Source: Mercenaria mercenaria (lineage: Eukaryota > Mollusca > Bivalvia > Venerida > Veneridae). From it: a DNA stretch of 64,000 nt. The stretch is from assembly GCF_021730395.1 (NCBI RefSeq), contig NC_069361.1, forward strand, positions 79,989,001 through 80,053,000, in the 5' to 3' direction. Shown piece after piece: positions 37,601-47,300 of this stretch (positions are counted from its first letter, which is position 1; the number at the start of each line of letters is the position of its first letter). The notes below the pieces were generated by a model, which saw only the letters and a program-made list of their open reading frames with translations, had not been told where the DNA came from and made no database searches. The position numbers and the translations under genes were made by a program.

Positions 37601-38614
37601 AAATGTCAAAACTGATAATAAAAAGGTCAAAACTGCTGCCTATAACACCTATGTCCGCCCTCAACTTGAGTACTGTTCAAGCGTCTGGCATCCGTGGCAA
37701 AAAACCCTCACTAGCAAAGTCGAAAATGTCCAAAGGTCAGCTGCTAGGTACGTCATGTATGACTACAGTTACACCAGTAGTGTTACACAAATGCTGAAAA
37801 CCTTAGAATGGAATACACTCCAATATAGAAGGTTACACAATTCATTAGTAATGTTTTATAAAATAAGGACCCAGACAGTTGCAGTCGACCAATCTCATCT
37901 TATTCCAACTAGAAACCTAAATTACTTAATCCCCATGTCTCACACTCAGTACTTTTCTAACTCCTACTTCCCTAGGACCATCCGACTCTGGAACTCCCTA
38001 CGAACTTATGTTAAATCTAGCCCCAGTCTCAGTATCTTTAGAGAGAGGCTGGCGGTGGTCAGTATGTAATTCTGTTGCCTCTGTCCCATTTTAACTGTAG
38101 CATACTGTCTTTTTTAGCTTTTATTCTTTTAACATTGTAACATATCAGTTCTTTAACAACTGTTTCTCTGACAGCGCCGCCCAGTGATAGTCGGAAATCG
38201 ACGGTTGGGTGAAAGATGTAGATGTAGATGTAGAATACAAAACAAATTTATTTAAAGTCGTTGCATATATATAAACAGAAAACATTAGCTATAGATGTAT
38301 AGCTATTTACCGACGACTTTGATTTTAATATAATGCAGGTTAGGCGTCCGGTTACCCAACTGCTCGACACTTTCAAAATGTGCTATAAAATGGGTCAGAA
38401 GCAAGTGGTAATAAATGGTACTCAAAGCATCAATACTGAAACATCATTAAAAATCCAAATTTGGAGTCAGAAACCTGTCAAAATAATTGGGCAAGGAAAT
38501 AAGAATTAATTAAAAAGGCCTGGTAAGCTTCACCTTCATGAACTCATCCTTGTCAAAACAAAGAGATGCAGGGCCATTTGGCAAGGGCACACTTTTAACA
38601 GGATCGCCTGTCAT
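13654..38614 (-). CDS. COG2: Conserved oligomeric Golgi complex subunit 2, complete, 18 exons
   Basis: Subunit of lobe A of the COG tether in intra-Golgi retrograde transport, cytosolic on Golgi membranes. Exons in gene order: 38534-38614, 34785-34946, 34374-34439, 32238-32318, 31855-31958, 31192-31297, 30624-30803, 30031-30155, 28805-28928, 28184-28323, 25350-25411, 24495-24661, 23140-23334, 17110-17185, 16282-16427, 15836-15972, 14676-14847, 13654-13764. All junctions are GT/AG and phases agree. The total is 2235 nt, 744 aa against 738 in human. Landmarks matching human COG2 are LCFDKDEFMK (exon 1), INKDYADFVNLS (exon 2), KIRDAESLY (exon 7), VPRLYRRTNKE-like IPRLYRRTNRE (exon 15) and VKKMEESLKRLK plus DDDKIRQQL (exon 17). 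The last exon encodes a diverged tail ending VNTSSS. The start is the ATG giving MTGDPVKSVPLPNGP. The 8-kb run of introns around exons 13-14 is full of mobile elements. Confidence 0.95.
14945..15190 (+). mobile_element. Degenerate tRNA-derived SINE
   Basis: Begins with an A-box-like TACAGTGGTTGAGTGG and has a weak B-box-like GGTTTGAGC about 60 bases later. It ends with CTTTAAGGTTGCCACAGGAC. It appears related to the copies at 16565 and 24950 but is strongly diverged. Confidence 0.4.
15441..15677. mobile_element. MITE with TGAGCCGTG ends and TA target site
   Basis: A 237-bp element whose two halves are inverted repeats of about 100 bp. The ends read TGAGCCGTGCCATGGGAAAA and TGAGCCGTGCCATGAGAAAA, each bordered by TA (15439-15440 and 15678-15679), as in Tc1/mariner-type insertion. 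It contains GGATCCAGACCAGCCTGCGC and its complement. Further copies are at 23507 and 46889. It sits in the COG2 intron between exons 17 and 16. Confidence 0.85.
16565..16823 (-). mobile_element. tRNA-derived SINE
   Basis: On the minus strand the head reads GGGCCAAGTGGTTAAGGTCA (A-box-like) with a B-box-like GTGGTTCAAAACC. The body contains TAGAATTCTACATG and TAATGCTCGGCATC-like segments also seen in the copy at 24950-25203. Confidence 0.55.
17458..17665. mobile_element. MITE of the CTGCTAAATT family
   Basis: Left end AAACCTTACCCTGCTAAATT, right end ACGGGTTAAATT in inverted relation. The centre is an inverted repeat (GATCAGACTGCACGGATGTG around a dyad). A sister copy is at 28482-28691. Confidence 0.7.
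18343..20287 (+). mobile_element. Helentron-like element A1 with RevDR2-type array
   Basis: Starts AACAAGAGATCACAGAGTGATC (hairpin GATCAC-AGA-GTGATC) then GGCGCCCACC. The first half has ten units of about 100 bp, each carrying AGGTCACTAGGTCA (first at 18505-18518, last at 19395-19408). The second half has three units of about 160 bp starting around ATATTTGACCCTAGGGG. A (GGAC)n tract lies near 20190-20240. The end is the hairpin AGCCCACCATCTGATGATGG/TGGGCT followed by AAAAA. It was inserted into a unit of C1 just before an A-run. Confidence 0.8.
20635..22528 (+). mobile_element. Helentron-like element B1
   Basis: Starts AACAAGAGGACCATGATGGT (hairpin AGGACCATGATGGTCCT), then GCTCACC. The body has about ten units of roughly 150 bp containing TTGACCTAGATATCATCAAG, TTTTCATGAAGATC and GGCCTCTAGAGAGGTCACAA. 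The unit includes the palindrome CCTCTAGAGAGG. It ends with GGACGGACGGACGACGGAC and the hairpin AGCTCACCTTGTCAC/GTGACAGGTGAGCT, followed by an A-run. It is inserted in C1. Confidence 0.8.
22374..22528 (+). repeat. GGAC tract and terminal hairpin of element B1
   Basis: The tail module: last body unit, GGACGGACGGACGACGGAC, then GATCACAAAAGCTCACC and the inverted copy GGTGAGCT. The open frame 22374-22610 crosses this module and is not a gene. Confidence 0.7.
22750..23139. other. COG2 intronic sequence between C1 and exon 13
   Basis: No repeat or coding sequence recognised. Confidence 0.4.
23507..23742. mobile_element. MITE with TGAGCCGTG-type ends, copy 2
   Basis: Second copy of the family at 15441-15677. 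Ends read TGAGCTACACCATGCG and, from the right, TGAGCCACACCATGAG. The inner arms with GGATCCAGACCAGCCTGCGC are well preserved. It lies in the COG2 intron between exons 13 and 12. Confidence 0.8.
23745..24494. other. COG2 intronic sequence
   Basis: No gene, tandem array or clear mobile element recognised. Confidence 0.4.
24950..25203 (-). mobile_element. tRNA-derived SINE
   Basis: Minus-strand head GGGGCCTCCATGGTTAAGTG with A box TGGTTAAGTGGC and B-box-like GGTTTGAGACC. The body includes TAGAATTCTTTCATGTGAGG and GAAATAATACCCAGAGGGCA. It belongs to the same family as the copy at 16565-16823. Confidence 0.6.
25537..27292 (+). mobile_element. Helentron-like element B2
   Basis: Full copy of family B. 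Start AACAAGAGGACCATGATGGT, about eleven body units with GACCTAGATATCATCAAG and CCTCTAGAGAGGTCACAAGG, then GGACGGACGCACGCACGCAC and the hairpin AGCTCACCTTGTCAC/GTGACAGGTGAGCT followed by AAAAA. No nested insertion is seen. It lies in the COG2 intron between exons 11 and 10. Confidence 0.8.
27293..27745. other. COG2 intronic sequence
   Basis: No feature supported; the open frame at 27552-27803 overlaps the SINE that follows and has no domain. Confidence 0.4.
27746..28082 (-). mobile_element. tRNA-derived SINE with conserved core
   Basis: On the minus strand the tRNA-like head reads AGACCGTCTCGGTAGCCTAG then TGGTAGAATGCC, with B box GGTTCAATCCC. At the other end is the core GGGTTAACGTCTTTTTTCAAC, related to the SINE at 62463-62751. 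Target duplications could not be set with confidence. Confidence 0.65.
28482..28691. mobile_element. MITE of the CTGCTAAATT family
   Basis: Ends are TTAACCCTTACCCTGCTAAA and, from the right, TTAACCCTTAACATGCTGGA, giving a terminal inverted repeat of about 16 bp. The centre has the dyad GATCAGACTGCATAGATGTG / GCAGGCTGATCATGATC. Close copy of 17458-17665. Confidence 0.7.
29222..29400. mobile_element. Inverted-repeat element with CGAGGGCGCAGCCCGAG centre
   Basis: Imperfect inverted repeat: AATAATATATCCCAAACAGTGAT on the left matches ATCACTGTTTGAGATATATTATT on the right. The centre contains CGAGGGCGCAGCCCGAG. No coding sequence. Confidence 0.5.
29640..29870. mobile_element. Small inverted-repeat element
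   Basis: ATCTTTCACTCATGAACACC (from 29770) pairs with GGTGTTCACTCCTGAAAGAT near 29848-29867, around a second dyad TTTTCACTCGTGG/CCACTTGTGAAAA. Its outer limits are uncertain. Confidence 0.45.
30325..30545 (+). mobile_element. tRNA-derived SINE
   Basis: Plus-strand head with A-box-like ATAACGCAGTGG and B box GGTTCGAATCC, spaced as in a tRNA gene. The following body contains TGACTGCTCAGTGGCTGGTC. The acceptor stem does not close, so it is not a working tRNA gene. It lies in the COG2 intron between exons 8 and 7. Confidence 0.6.
32560..34013 (+). mobile_element. Helentron-like element A2 with RevDR2-type array
   Basis: Second complete family A element. Start AACAAGAGATCATAGAGTGA then GGCGCCCACC. 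Five units carry AGGTCACTAGGTCA (32722, 32818, 32915, 33014, 33112). Next come ATATTTGACCCTA-type units, a (GGAC)n-like tract near 33909-33960 and the hairpin AGCCCACCATCTGATGATGG/TGGGCT followed by AAAAA. It has half as many RevDR2 units as A1. It lies in the COG2 intron between exons 4 and 3. Confidence 0.8.
34950..36790. other. 5' half of the long first intron of COG2 (gene orientation: its 3' part)
   Basis: No exon, tandem array or recognisable element. The overlapping open frames at 36276-36588 on both strands have no domain. Confidence 0.4.
36792..37085. repeat. About 85-bp tandem repeat, three to four copies
   Basis: Units share AACATGTATGTGATAATTTG, TGATTCTTCTTATTTGCTTA and GTCAGCTATGTTTTAT. 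Copies diverge toward the left end. It lies directly upstream of the LINE fragment and may be unrelated to it. Confidence 0.65.
37320..38236 (+). mobile_element. 5'-truncated non-LTR retrotransposon (LINE), Jockey/CR1-like
   Basis: The open frame 37392-38069 (225 codons) encodes the C-terminal part of a LINE reverse transcriptase: FNPDKCEVLRI, KYLGITISKDLNWSKHI, AYNTYVRPQLEYCSSVWHPW and VQRSAARYV. In-frame codons extend left to about 37345 (SLETWEKTWSMEFNPDKCEV). The catalytic palm region and everything before it are missing. The 3' end carries a (GATGTA)n tail near 38214-38232, typical of several LINE clades. It sits in the first COG2 intron on the strand opposite to COG2. Exact clade not determined. 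Confidence 0.8.
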
Positions 38615-38930
38615 TGTTATCTTTAGCTAAAAATGTCAAAAAATAAAAATTGTTTGCCACATCTTTCGTCTTGATCAATAAAATGTTTGAATTATCCCGA
38701 TAAAGCGTCTCCCCAACCAAGAACGGCGCCATTTGAAATCGATGCCGTGAAATTAGCTCCGAGAAAAGCAACATAAATTCGCGATACATTACACGTTTTT
38801 TGTTTGTTTTGTTTTTCATTTGTGGTAAAGAAGGTTCAGTTCTATCTGTTATGATGATTTATTTGAATTGTTTTTGAAACTATATTTTTATCTTTTGTTT
38901 TCTTACATAAAATCTGAATTTCTACTTCCT
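38615..38930 (-). promoter_or_regulatory. Upstream region of COG2
   Basis: Sequence just before the COG2 start contains CAAATGGCGCCGTTCTT on the minus strand (38716-38732), resembling a YY1-type ATGGCGSC element often found near starts of housekeeping genes. No TATA box is apparent. The functional assignment is inference. Confidence 0.35.
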
Positions 38931-39139
38931 AAAACTGTAGCACGTCACCTAGTCTTATGTTAGACTTGCTACACACACATTTGACACCCCGGTTCAGTCT
39001 GCTCTTTGAATTGTTCTCAATTTCGGATGCTTGTAGATCCAATATTTCCAGGGCACGTGCCTCCTTTATTAAATTGTCCAACGTAGGATCATCTCGTAAA
39101 GCCTTCCTACGTAACCATGTGGAGGTACAACCTTGAATA

Positions 39140-40063
39140 TAGGGCTGTCATCGATAGAAACAATATCGATGTATCAACGATATTTTTTTGTCGATCGATT
39201 ATCGATTCCCATTTTCAAAAATCGATATTTTACAGAGAGAAAAAACTATCTAGATAAACACTCAGACCCTCAAAAACTATTAAGTTCACAACAGTCAGGG
39301 GTGTAACTGTTTCAAGTTATCACTTTTTATAACCCATTTGAGTTACTGCGTTTATTTTCATAACTTGTTTCAGTTATCATCAAATATTACAAAGCCCTTT
39401 TGTGTCAATTCCTTATTGTGAATGTGACTAATGCAATCATTTCCTGAATCCTTGGTCTTTTATCTTTCCAGCTATGCAGTAATTTCTTTTACGCAAGGCT
39501 GATAAAGTCTTACGCAAATGGTTTTAAAGCTATAAAACTCTTAACATCCCATTATGCTCATCAGGCCATGATCAGACTAAAAGAGAATTTTATTAACCAC
39601 AGTTTTCTACTAATTACACTTTAAAGGTCACTTTGTGAGAACAGCAAAAAGGCTTTTTTTGAATAACTTACCTGAGTTATCTATATTTTATAACTAATAC
39701 AGGTTATAAAATACTTGAAAAAGTAACTGAAATAGGTTACATAACTTAAAACAGTTACACCCCTGACTGCACAAAGTTGTAAGTTTGGATAAATGCAAAA
39801 GAGAAGTGAAGGCAAAATAAAAATGAAAGATTTTATTAATTTTTATTTATTTCTTTTATTTCATAAATACAAATACAACACAATCAAACAGTAATATGAA
39901 AAGTAGGCAATAAAACTAAAAATAGCATTTACAGGAAGGTATATAGTATGCATACGAACAAATAGATTGTTAATCGAACTTAATAATCGATATATCGTTG
40001 ATATTTGTCTTCTGATATATCGGTATCGTCGATATGCCTAAGACCCAATCAATGACAGCCCTA
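39140..40063. mobile_element. hAT-type non-autonomous element with 8-bp target duplication
   Basis: Ends TAGGGCTGTCATCGAT and, from the right, TAGGGCTGTCATTGAT. CTTGAATA flanks both sides (39132-39139 and 40064-40071), an exact 8-bp target duplication as expected for hAT. The subterminal regions are rich in ATCGATATATCG-like palindromes. It is interrupted by a second element at 39292-39769. Confidence 0.9.
39292..39769. mobile_element. Second hAT-like MITE nested in the first
   Basis: A 478-bp element with inverted ends CAGTCAGGGGTGTAACTGTT (the next bases TTCAAGTTAT / TTTAAGTTAT also match). CACAA flanks both sides (39287-39291 and 39770-39774). Internal copies of YAACCYATTTGAGTTA-like sequence occur near both ends. 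No coding sequence. Confidence 0.85.
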
Positions 40064-40489
40064 CTTGAATATGATTTGTGATTTAATTTCTTTGTCTGTG
40101 TCAGGAAATTCGCAATTCCTGCTTAATGCCCTTAGTCGCGTGTGAAAACTGTCTACGTTTTCGCTTGAGTCCTGTTTTGCCTGTTGAAATTTGAAGATTC
40201 ATACTCGGTGCACTTTTTTGGTGCGAAATATTCAGTCAGTTTTGTTTTTGCGGTTTCTTAATCGTCCCTGGTGCCTTGCAATGTATCAGATATGTCGTTG
40301 CCTTCTTCCCCTACGTAGTGAAGAAAAAATGCACGTTGTCGCGTTTTGTCTTTGATATTCATTCCAATCATAAGATTTTCAAAGTGGTTTGTCCATTTTT
40401 TCCACCTTTTGTCTACGCCAGGCCCGTTTACACTAAATGTGGGAAAAACTGGTAATCCTTGTGCCATATTTATTGTCAAAATATCAGTG

Positions 40490-41365
40490 TTATTGATAAA
40501 TGACAGTTATTGTAACAAAGGTGTCCAAAAGTGTTCTAAACTTTTAAGTTCCTGCTTATATGTGTAAACATAAATTCCAGCACTTCCTTGAAAGTACACT
40601 TTTTATTTCAATTTATTGTAAGTCAACTTTTTTATCCTCGTCACCATTGTACTGTATTGAGAAATGAGTAACTCAATAAAACTATTCTACAAGTTTATTT
40701 ACTAAGGCACTACAAGTGGTCATATTGCATGCATGTATTCAACTAACTTATAATGGTATCAGAGAGACATCCTTCTGCTAGGGAGATAGTGGGAGGAGCT
40801 GCTATCACTTGATTGACATTGTATTTAACAACACTACACCGCCTGTGATGAAATAATGTATGGAGGGCATCTGGTGTCTTCCTCCACCATCAAAGCTGGA
40901 AAGTTGCCATATGACCTATATAATTGTGTTTGTGCGATGTTAGACTCAACAAAAACAATACCCTTTACTGTTGAGAAAGACATCTTAAACATACTGTCAT
41001 GTTTTTGCTTACCTCAACCATATCCATATCTTTATGTAAATAATGAGGACAGTGAAACAGCCACAAAAATGAATTGTTGAAGTGTACTTTTCTGAATTGT
41101 AGAGATGATTACATTTTGTGTGTACCTTTGCAAAGAATATCAATCAACCTTAATGTTTAATGCTTTTTTGTTCCAGGACTGGTTTGAATTCTGAAGTTAA
41201 ATGATTATGAAGTCATTCTAGAATGCTTTTAGAATCAAACAGAATCAAGTTACTAAAGTCAAGATTATAATCTAGTGCCAGCTGTTAGTACTGTGACTAT
41301 ACAGGTGAAGTTCGGCATTCAGACATAACATCCATTTTCTTAGAGTGCTGAAGCTACTGAACAGG
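40490..41365 (+). promoter_or_regulatory. Upstream region and probable 5' UTR of RRP36
   Basis: An acceptor-like tttttttgttccag ends at 41176, so 41177-41365 may be the 5' UTR part of the first coding exon, spliced to an upstream non-coding exon. No such exon could be identified. The open frame 40856-41080 has no recognisable domain. Confidence 0.4.
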
Positions 41366-44300
41366 ATGGGTAAATTCAGGGAACTTCAGAACAGTAGACA
41401 GAAAAGGAAAAGTAATAATACTAAAGTAGATTCTGATAATGAAGAAGAGGTTTGTTCTCCAAAGAAACACAGCAGAGTTGAACAGAAAGTTGTTCAGAAA
41501 GATAAGTTAAATGCTATAAATGATACAAGCTCAGACAGTGACTCTGATTCAGATGAAGAGATGGTAGTTGAAAAACTTAAAGGTAAATCCTTTGAACATG
41601 TTGAAGAACTCAATGAAAATGACAGTTCAGACTATGATGATGATGTTGTCAATGATGATGGTGATGGTAGAGATTCTGATGTCAGTGAAAATGCTGAAAG
41701 TGATGATGATGATGATAATGATGGTGATGATAGTGATGATGATGATGACAGTGACAATAATGGCTTAAATAAAACAACAGAATCAGGTAAAATGAAATTT
41801 TATAATGCTGACAAGCTTACACTAAGTAGTAAATCATTGCAAAGTGGTGATAAAAAAATTGGAAGTGAGATTTCTTCATCTGGAGATGAGGATAGTGTTG
41901 ATTCTAGTGAGAGTGAAAGTGACAATAGTGACAATAAGGAGACAGTGAAAAGCGGTACTAAAAAAGGTGCAGTTAGATTAAAAACAGCACCTGTCAAGAA
42001 AAAACAGCAGAAAAAAGCAGCAAAAAATACCACTGGTATTGGCAACAAAAAGCAACTTAAGAGAACTGTGAATGAAAATTCAGATAATGCTGAAAGTAGT
42101 GATTCTAGTGAAGATGATGATGACAGTGATGATGAAGAGAAAAATATTGAACATAAAAAAGAAACACACTCCAAATCAAAAGTCAGGTCTAATAGTGGGA
42201 TGCAAGAAGATGAAGAAGGTAGTAGTTCTAGCAGTGACGATGAGAGTGATAATGATAATAAAAGTGATGATGATGAAACAGATAATGACGATAAACAAGT
42301 AAATTCAAAATCAGAAGTTAGTCAGATCAGTAATAAACATAAAGTGGACAGTACAGTGACACAAGGTGTCAAAATGGAAGTGAAAGAATCATCATCAGAC
42401 TCTGAAAATAGTGATTCAAGTGATGATGAGGAGGAGGAGGAGGATGCTGCTGCTAAGATTACAGATGAAAATGACGATGTTAAAGGCACTGCTACTTCTG
42501 GGAATGGCTCTGAAAATGATGCAAGCGGAGATGAATTTGTAAGTTAATTCTGTTACTTAGTGAAATTCTGTGATCAATTTTTAAGGGAATAAAAATCAAT
42601 AATTATGCAGTTATAGTTCTAAATATCCTGGGATTCTGTTTATATGTCTTTTGTATAAATCACTTTTAAGTCTTTGCCTGCTGGCGGCAGTAATTCTGCC
42701 TTTGCGACCAGTGCAGACCAAGATCAGACTGCACATCCGTGCAGTCTGATCATGGTCTGCACTGTTCGCTATTCAGTCAGTAAATTTTCAGTAAACACCC
42801 CTTCGAATAATAAATGGTATTGCCCAAATTGAATGATGGACCAGTCCATTATAGAAATTTAGCAGGCTAAGGGTTAATATACATGATTTAGGACTTTAAA
42901 GTTTATAGACAAATGGCAGTTTCATAGAGAAGTCATCATTTTTACCATCCTGTAATTATATGTAAGGTATTCACAGTTGTAAGTTTTGATAGAAATCAAA
43001 TGGTTTTCTGACAATTAGAAATTTCTTTTTTTGTACAGTAGGTTTTTTTCTTGGGTAAGTTTGGTATAAATTTGAAATACCACATGACTTTGGTTCAGTA
43101 CAAATGTATATAAATTCTAATGTGTGTTATTATACTAATTTCAGGCTGCTGTGAAGAAAGGTAAAATATTTAGTCTCTTCTTTATATCAAAAAATCATCT
43201 TGACAGTATACTTCTTATTACACTTTTTAGTTTCTTTTAGTTTCATGTGTATGATGTGTCCGAGTAATTATTTCCCTTTATTCTATTAAATCAGTAGTTG
43301 CTCTATAACTATAAACTGGATAAAATTTGTTGTCATTCAGAGTTTCAGACTTGCAGATTGAAGTGTGTCTGTCCTTTGTTGCTTTTTCTTTCAGCTAAAA
43401 ATGCAGGGCCGAGTGCATAATTTTTTGTGTGTTAAATTTTGTTCTCATTCATTTTAGAGTTAGCTAATATTCCACTAGAAGATTTGATGAAAGTAAAAGA
43501 GAAATTGGGACTGAAAATGTAAGTAGCTATCTCTTGAAAACATCTGTTTATGGAGTTGTGACCTTTTTCTGATCTGAAAGCATTTATGTTCTGGTAAATT
43601 GGATGCTTTTTCAGTGTGTCATAATATTTATTACGTAACAATTTTTGTGTTTCCTTCTACAAGAGGAGATGATTTGTCTTGTTTGCCTCGCCTAATTTTT
43701 GGAGCTGTTGATTTTTTTTGCTGTTATGTCATTATGTACCATTATATTCAAATTAAGGAGACATGAATGTCTGGTTTTTTGTTTAGTTCAGTAAATTTAA
43801 CATGTGAATGCTTTGTGGGCTACTAGCCATCCAGTGCATTTTTTGCCATGGATAAGCCTTAAGCCTTTTGTCATACTTTGATTTAATCATTTCATTTTGT
43901 AGTCACAAAAGTTTTATTTTGTGGGGACATGAATGTATGGTGTTATAATTTTAATGATATAAATAGATGTATTGGTCAAGAAGGCAGGAAAATTTTTATC
44001 ACCATGGCAGCTGGGGTTCGATTCTCAACTCTGTCATGTTTTTAGCTCGACTATTCGAAGAATAGTCTAGCTATTCTACTCACCCCGGCGTCGGCGTCGG
44101 CGTCACACCTTGGTTAAGTTTTTGCATGCAAGTACATACAGCTATCATTTAAAGGCATATAGCTTTGAAACTTATTTATTCTTTTTCTAGGTCAATTACC
44201 AACCTCACTGGGTCAAGTTCCATAACTCTAACATGTAGTTTGAGCAAATTATGCCCCCTTTTGGACTTAGAAAATTCTGGTTAAAGTTTTACATGCAAGT

Positions 44301-47300
44301 TACTATCTCCAAAACTAATGCAGATATTGAATTGAAACTTCACATGTGTCTTTGGGGTTATAAAACTAGTTGATAGCACCAAGTCCCATAACTCTGACCT
44401 TCATTTTGGCCAAATTATGCCCCCTTTTGGACTTAGAAAATTCTGGTTAAAGTTTTGCGTGCAAGTACATACAGCTATTACTAAAAGGCATATAGATTTG
44501 AAACTTATTTTTTCTTTTTCTAGATCAATTACCTACCTCACTGGGTCAAGTCCCATAACTCTGACATGTATTTTGGGCAAATTATGCCCCCTTTTGGACT
44601 TAGAAATTCTGGTTAAAGTTTTGCATGCAAGTACATACAGCTATTACTAAAAGGCATATATATTTGAAACTTATTTTTTCTTTTTCTAGATCAATTACCT
44701 ACCTCACTGGGTCAAGTCCCATAACTCTGACATGTATTTTGGGCAAGTTATGCCCCCTTTTGGACTTAGAAAATCCTGGTTAAAGTTTTGCGTGCAAGTA
44801 CATACAGCTATTACCAAAAGGCATATAGCTTTGAAACTTATTTGTTCTTTTTCTAGGTCAATTACCAACCTCACTGGGTCAAGTTCCATAACTCTAACTT
44901 GTATTTTGAGCAAATTATGCCCCCTTTTGGACTTAGAAAATTCTGGTTAAAGTTTTACATGCAAGTTACTATCTCCAAAACTAATGCAGATTATGGAATT
45001 GAAACTTAACATGTTTCTTCGAGTTTATAAAACTAGTTGATAGCATCAAGTCCCATAACTCTGATATGCATTTTGGTCAAATTATGTCCCCTTTCGAACT
45101 TAAAACTCTTTTGATATTTAACATTTTGGGTAATAATTTCCTGCTTCTGTGACAATATTTCGAATAGTCGAGCTTGGCTGTCTTACGGACAGCTCTTGTT
45201 TCTTTTGTCTTGATTTGGCATTTACAAGATAGTTTAGAAACAAAAATTCATGTTTTAATGTTCATGATTTGAACAAACTTCAATTTTACAGAAAGCTCAT
45301 TTTTAGCCAAAACCTGGAGGTCAGTGCCTTGAATGATTTCACAGTATTCATTTATAAAGCCGTTATATTATAGGTTCAACAGAATCATGCATGGTGATAA
45401 GTTTGAGGAGAAGAAACAGAAAGTATTCAAAAGAGAAAATAAAAACAGGTAGGGAAAGTATTGAGAAGTAGTTCCTTAAATACAGTGTGTTTTCTCTGAC
45501 AGGTCTGAAAATTCTCTACATAGTACATGTACACTGTTTCTAATTCCCGCATCGAGTACATTTGAAATACCAACTATGTATCTGTAGTGAGGCCAAAACT
45601 GGACATATTAATTGGATTTGTTGGTTGGAGTATAACTTATTCTTTGCTTTTTTAAAATGATTTAAAATACCAGTATCTTTTCATTTTCAAGACTTAATAT
45701 CATTATAATTATATAAAATTTCTTTATAAACAACTGATCATGTGACTGAGCTTTTGGTCCTATCTGAAGGTATATAGTAAAGCCATTTCAGCAAAAGAGT
45801 GGTGCCATATTAGGCCATGTGTCCATAGTTATATGTCTTCTTTCTCAAATAACTGGTTATATGATATTGCACAATTAGGCCTGATGTTTTTCATTTCAGA
45901 CCTATGGAAATGTCAGCAAAAAAACGGGTCCCTGTGTTACGTCATGCAACGGTAGCAAAAGAAAAGGTTAAATGCTTGTCATCTACCTTAAGCATTCTTT
46001 TTATAAGTTAAAATACTAAACCCAGGAACACTAGTTATGTTAACTGACAGTCATTACACCTATAAAAATAGTGTTAAAGTGTAATTTACTTTAAACTGAT
46101 CAAATAAATGAGCTTTAAAGTAAATCATGTACTAATTATTTTTCTGTCGTCCTTTCCAAAAAATTTTTTTTCACCCTTGTTGAGAAACCTTAAGTTTGAT
46201 GCAATGGTATACTATGTTAAATTTAAGAAATACACATTTTATATGAATTATCACCCAAATTGTATTTTCAGGTTAGACGTGATCCAAGATTTGATGATTT
46301 ATCTGGAGAATTCCAGGACAAACACTTTATGAAAAATTACTCTTTTCTTAATGATGTTAAAAGTAAAGAGAAATTGGTAAGAATGAAAGAATTATATTCA
46401 TTTTCTTTTTCCTAAAGTCATTTTCTTAGCTAGTTTGATTCACTTAATTTCATTTAAGTACATGTAACTGCACATATCTATTGTAATTACACATAACTGC
46501 AAGCAACTGCATCTAACTGCACGTAAATGTTAGTAGTCAAAATCTATAAAAACTTAAATGCAAACACCATTGAAACCAGCTGAGAGCTGACAAATTTATT
46601 TGTAGGATAAGCTTAGTAATGAAATCATTATAGACCCAACCTTCACAAGTTTTGAAATTTTTGAGACAGCCTAAAGTTTAGAAAATTTCATAGTTCAAGT
46701 TTTGCAGTAAATCTTTGAGATATGTTTTCATTGGAATAAACATGTTTGTAATTTGTATTAATAGCTTGTGCAGAAAAAGATGAAGAAGACCAAAGATGAA
46801 GACAAGAAGAAAGAACTGGCAAAATTGCTCAATAGAATGGTAAGTATTGCCCATGTCTTCAAACACAGAAACAGTAGAATACTTCAATTGAGCGGCACAA
46901 TAAGAAAACCAGCATAGTGCATTTGCGACCAGCATGGATCCAGACCAGCCTGTGCATCCGTGCAGTCTGGTCAGGATCCATGCTGTTGGCTTTCAAAGCC
47001 TATTGCAATGAGAGAAACCGTTAGCGAACAGCATGGATCCTGACAAGACTGCACAGATGCGCAGGCTGGTCTGGGTCCATGCTGGTCGCAAATGCACTAT
47101 GTTGGTTTTCTTACGGTGCGGCTCAATTGCTTTATTCCCTATCATGGCGTATTATTAGTCCCCTACTGGTTGAAAACCAGTTTCGGGGACTATAGGAATG
47201 CACTTTTCCGTCATTCCGTCTTTCCGTCATTCTGTCATTCCGTCATTCTGTCCGTCCGCAATTTCGTGTCCAGTCCATAACTCTGTCATCCATGAAGGGA

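Larger units (their letters stand above)
38935..40485 (-). mobile_element. LTR retrotransposon remnant: gag fragment, broken
   Basis: Minus-strand translations around 40258-40479 (KRWKKWTNHFENLMIG, RAFFLHYVGEEG) resemble gag of Ty3/Gypsy-type elements of invertebrates. Further gag-like sequence lies at about 38935-39131. A hAT-type element (39140-40063) is inserted between the two parts. No LTRs, protease or polymerase region were recognised nearby. The copy is broken and clearly old: it predates at least two later insertions. Confidence 0.55.

Noticed and set aside
37392-38069. 225-codon frame as a host gene
   Set aside because: It is the C-terminal part of a LINE reverse transcriptase with a (GATGTA)n tail.
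41345-41365. Seven extra codons before RRP36 ATG
   Set aside because: The frame there begins with GTG, not ATG; the first ATG in frame is at 41366 (MGKFREL).
41800-42174. Minus-strand 124-codon frame rich in Ser/Leu
   Set aside because: It is the antisense shadow of the acidic RRP36 exon 1.
43396-43430. Possible extra RRP36 exon after ctttcag
   Set aside because: From phase 1 it reads AKNAGPSA and then a stop, and it lacks a good donor; exon 3 at 43458 fits without it.
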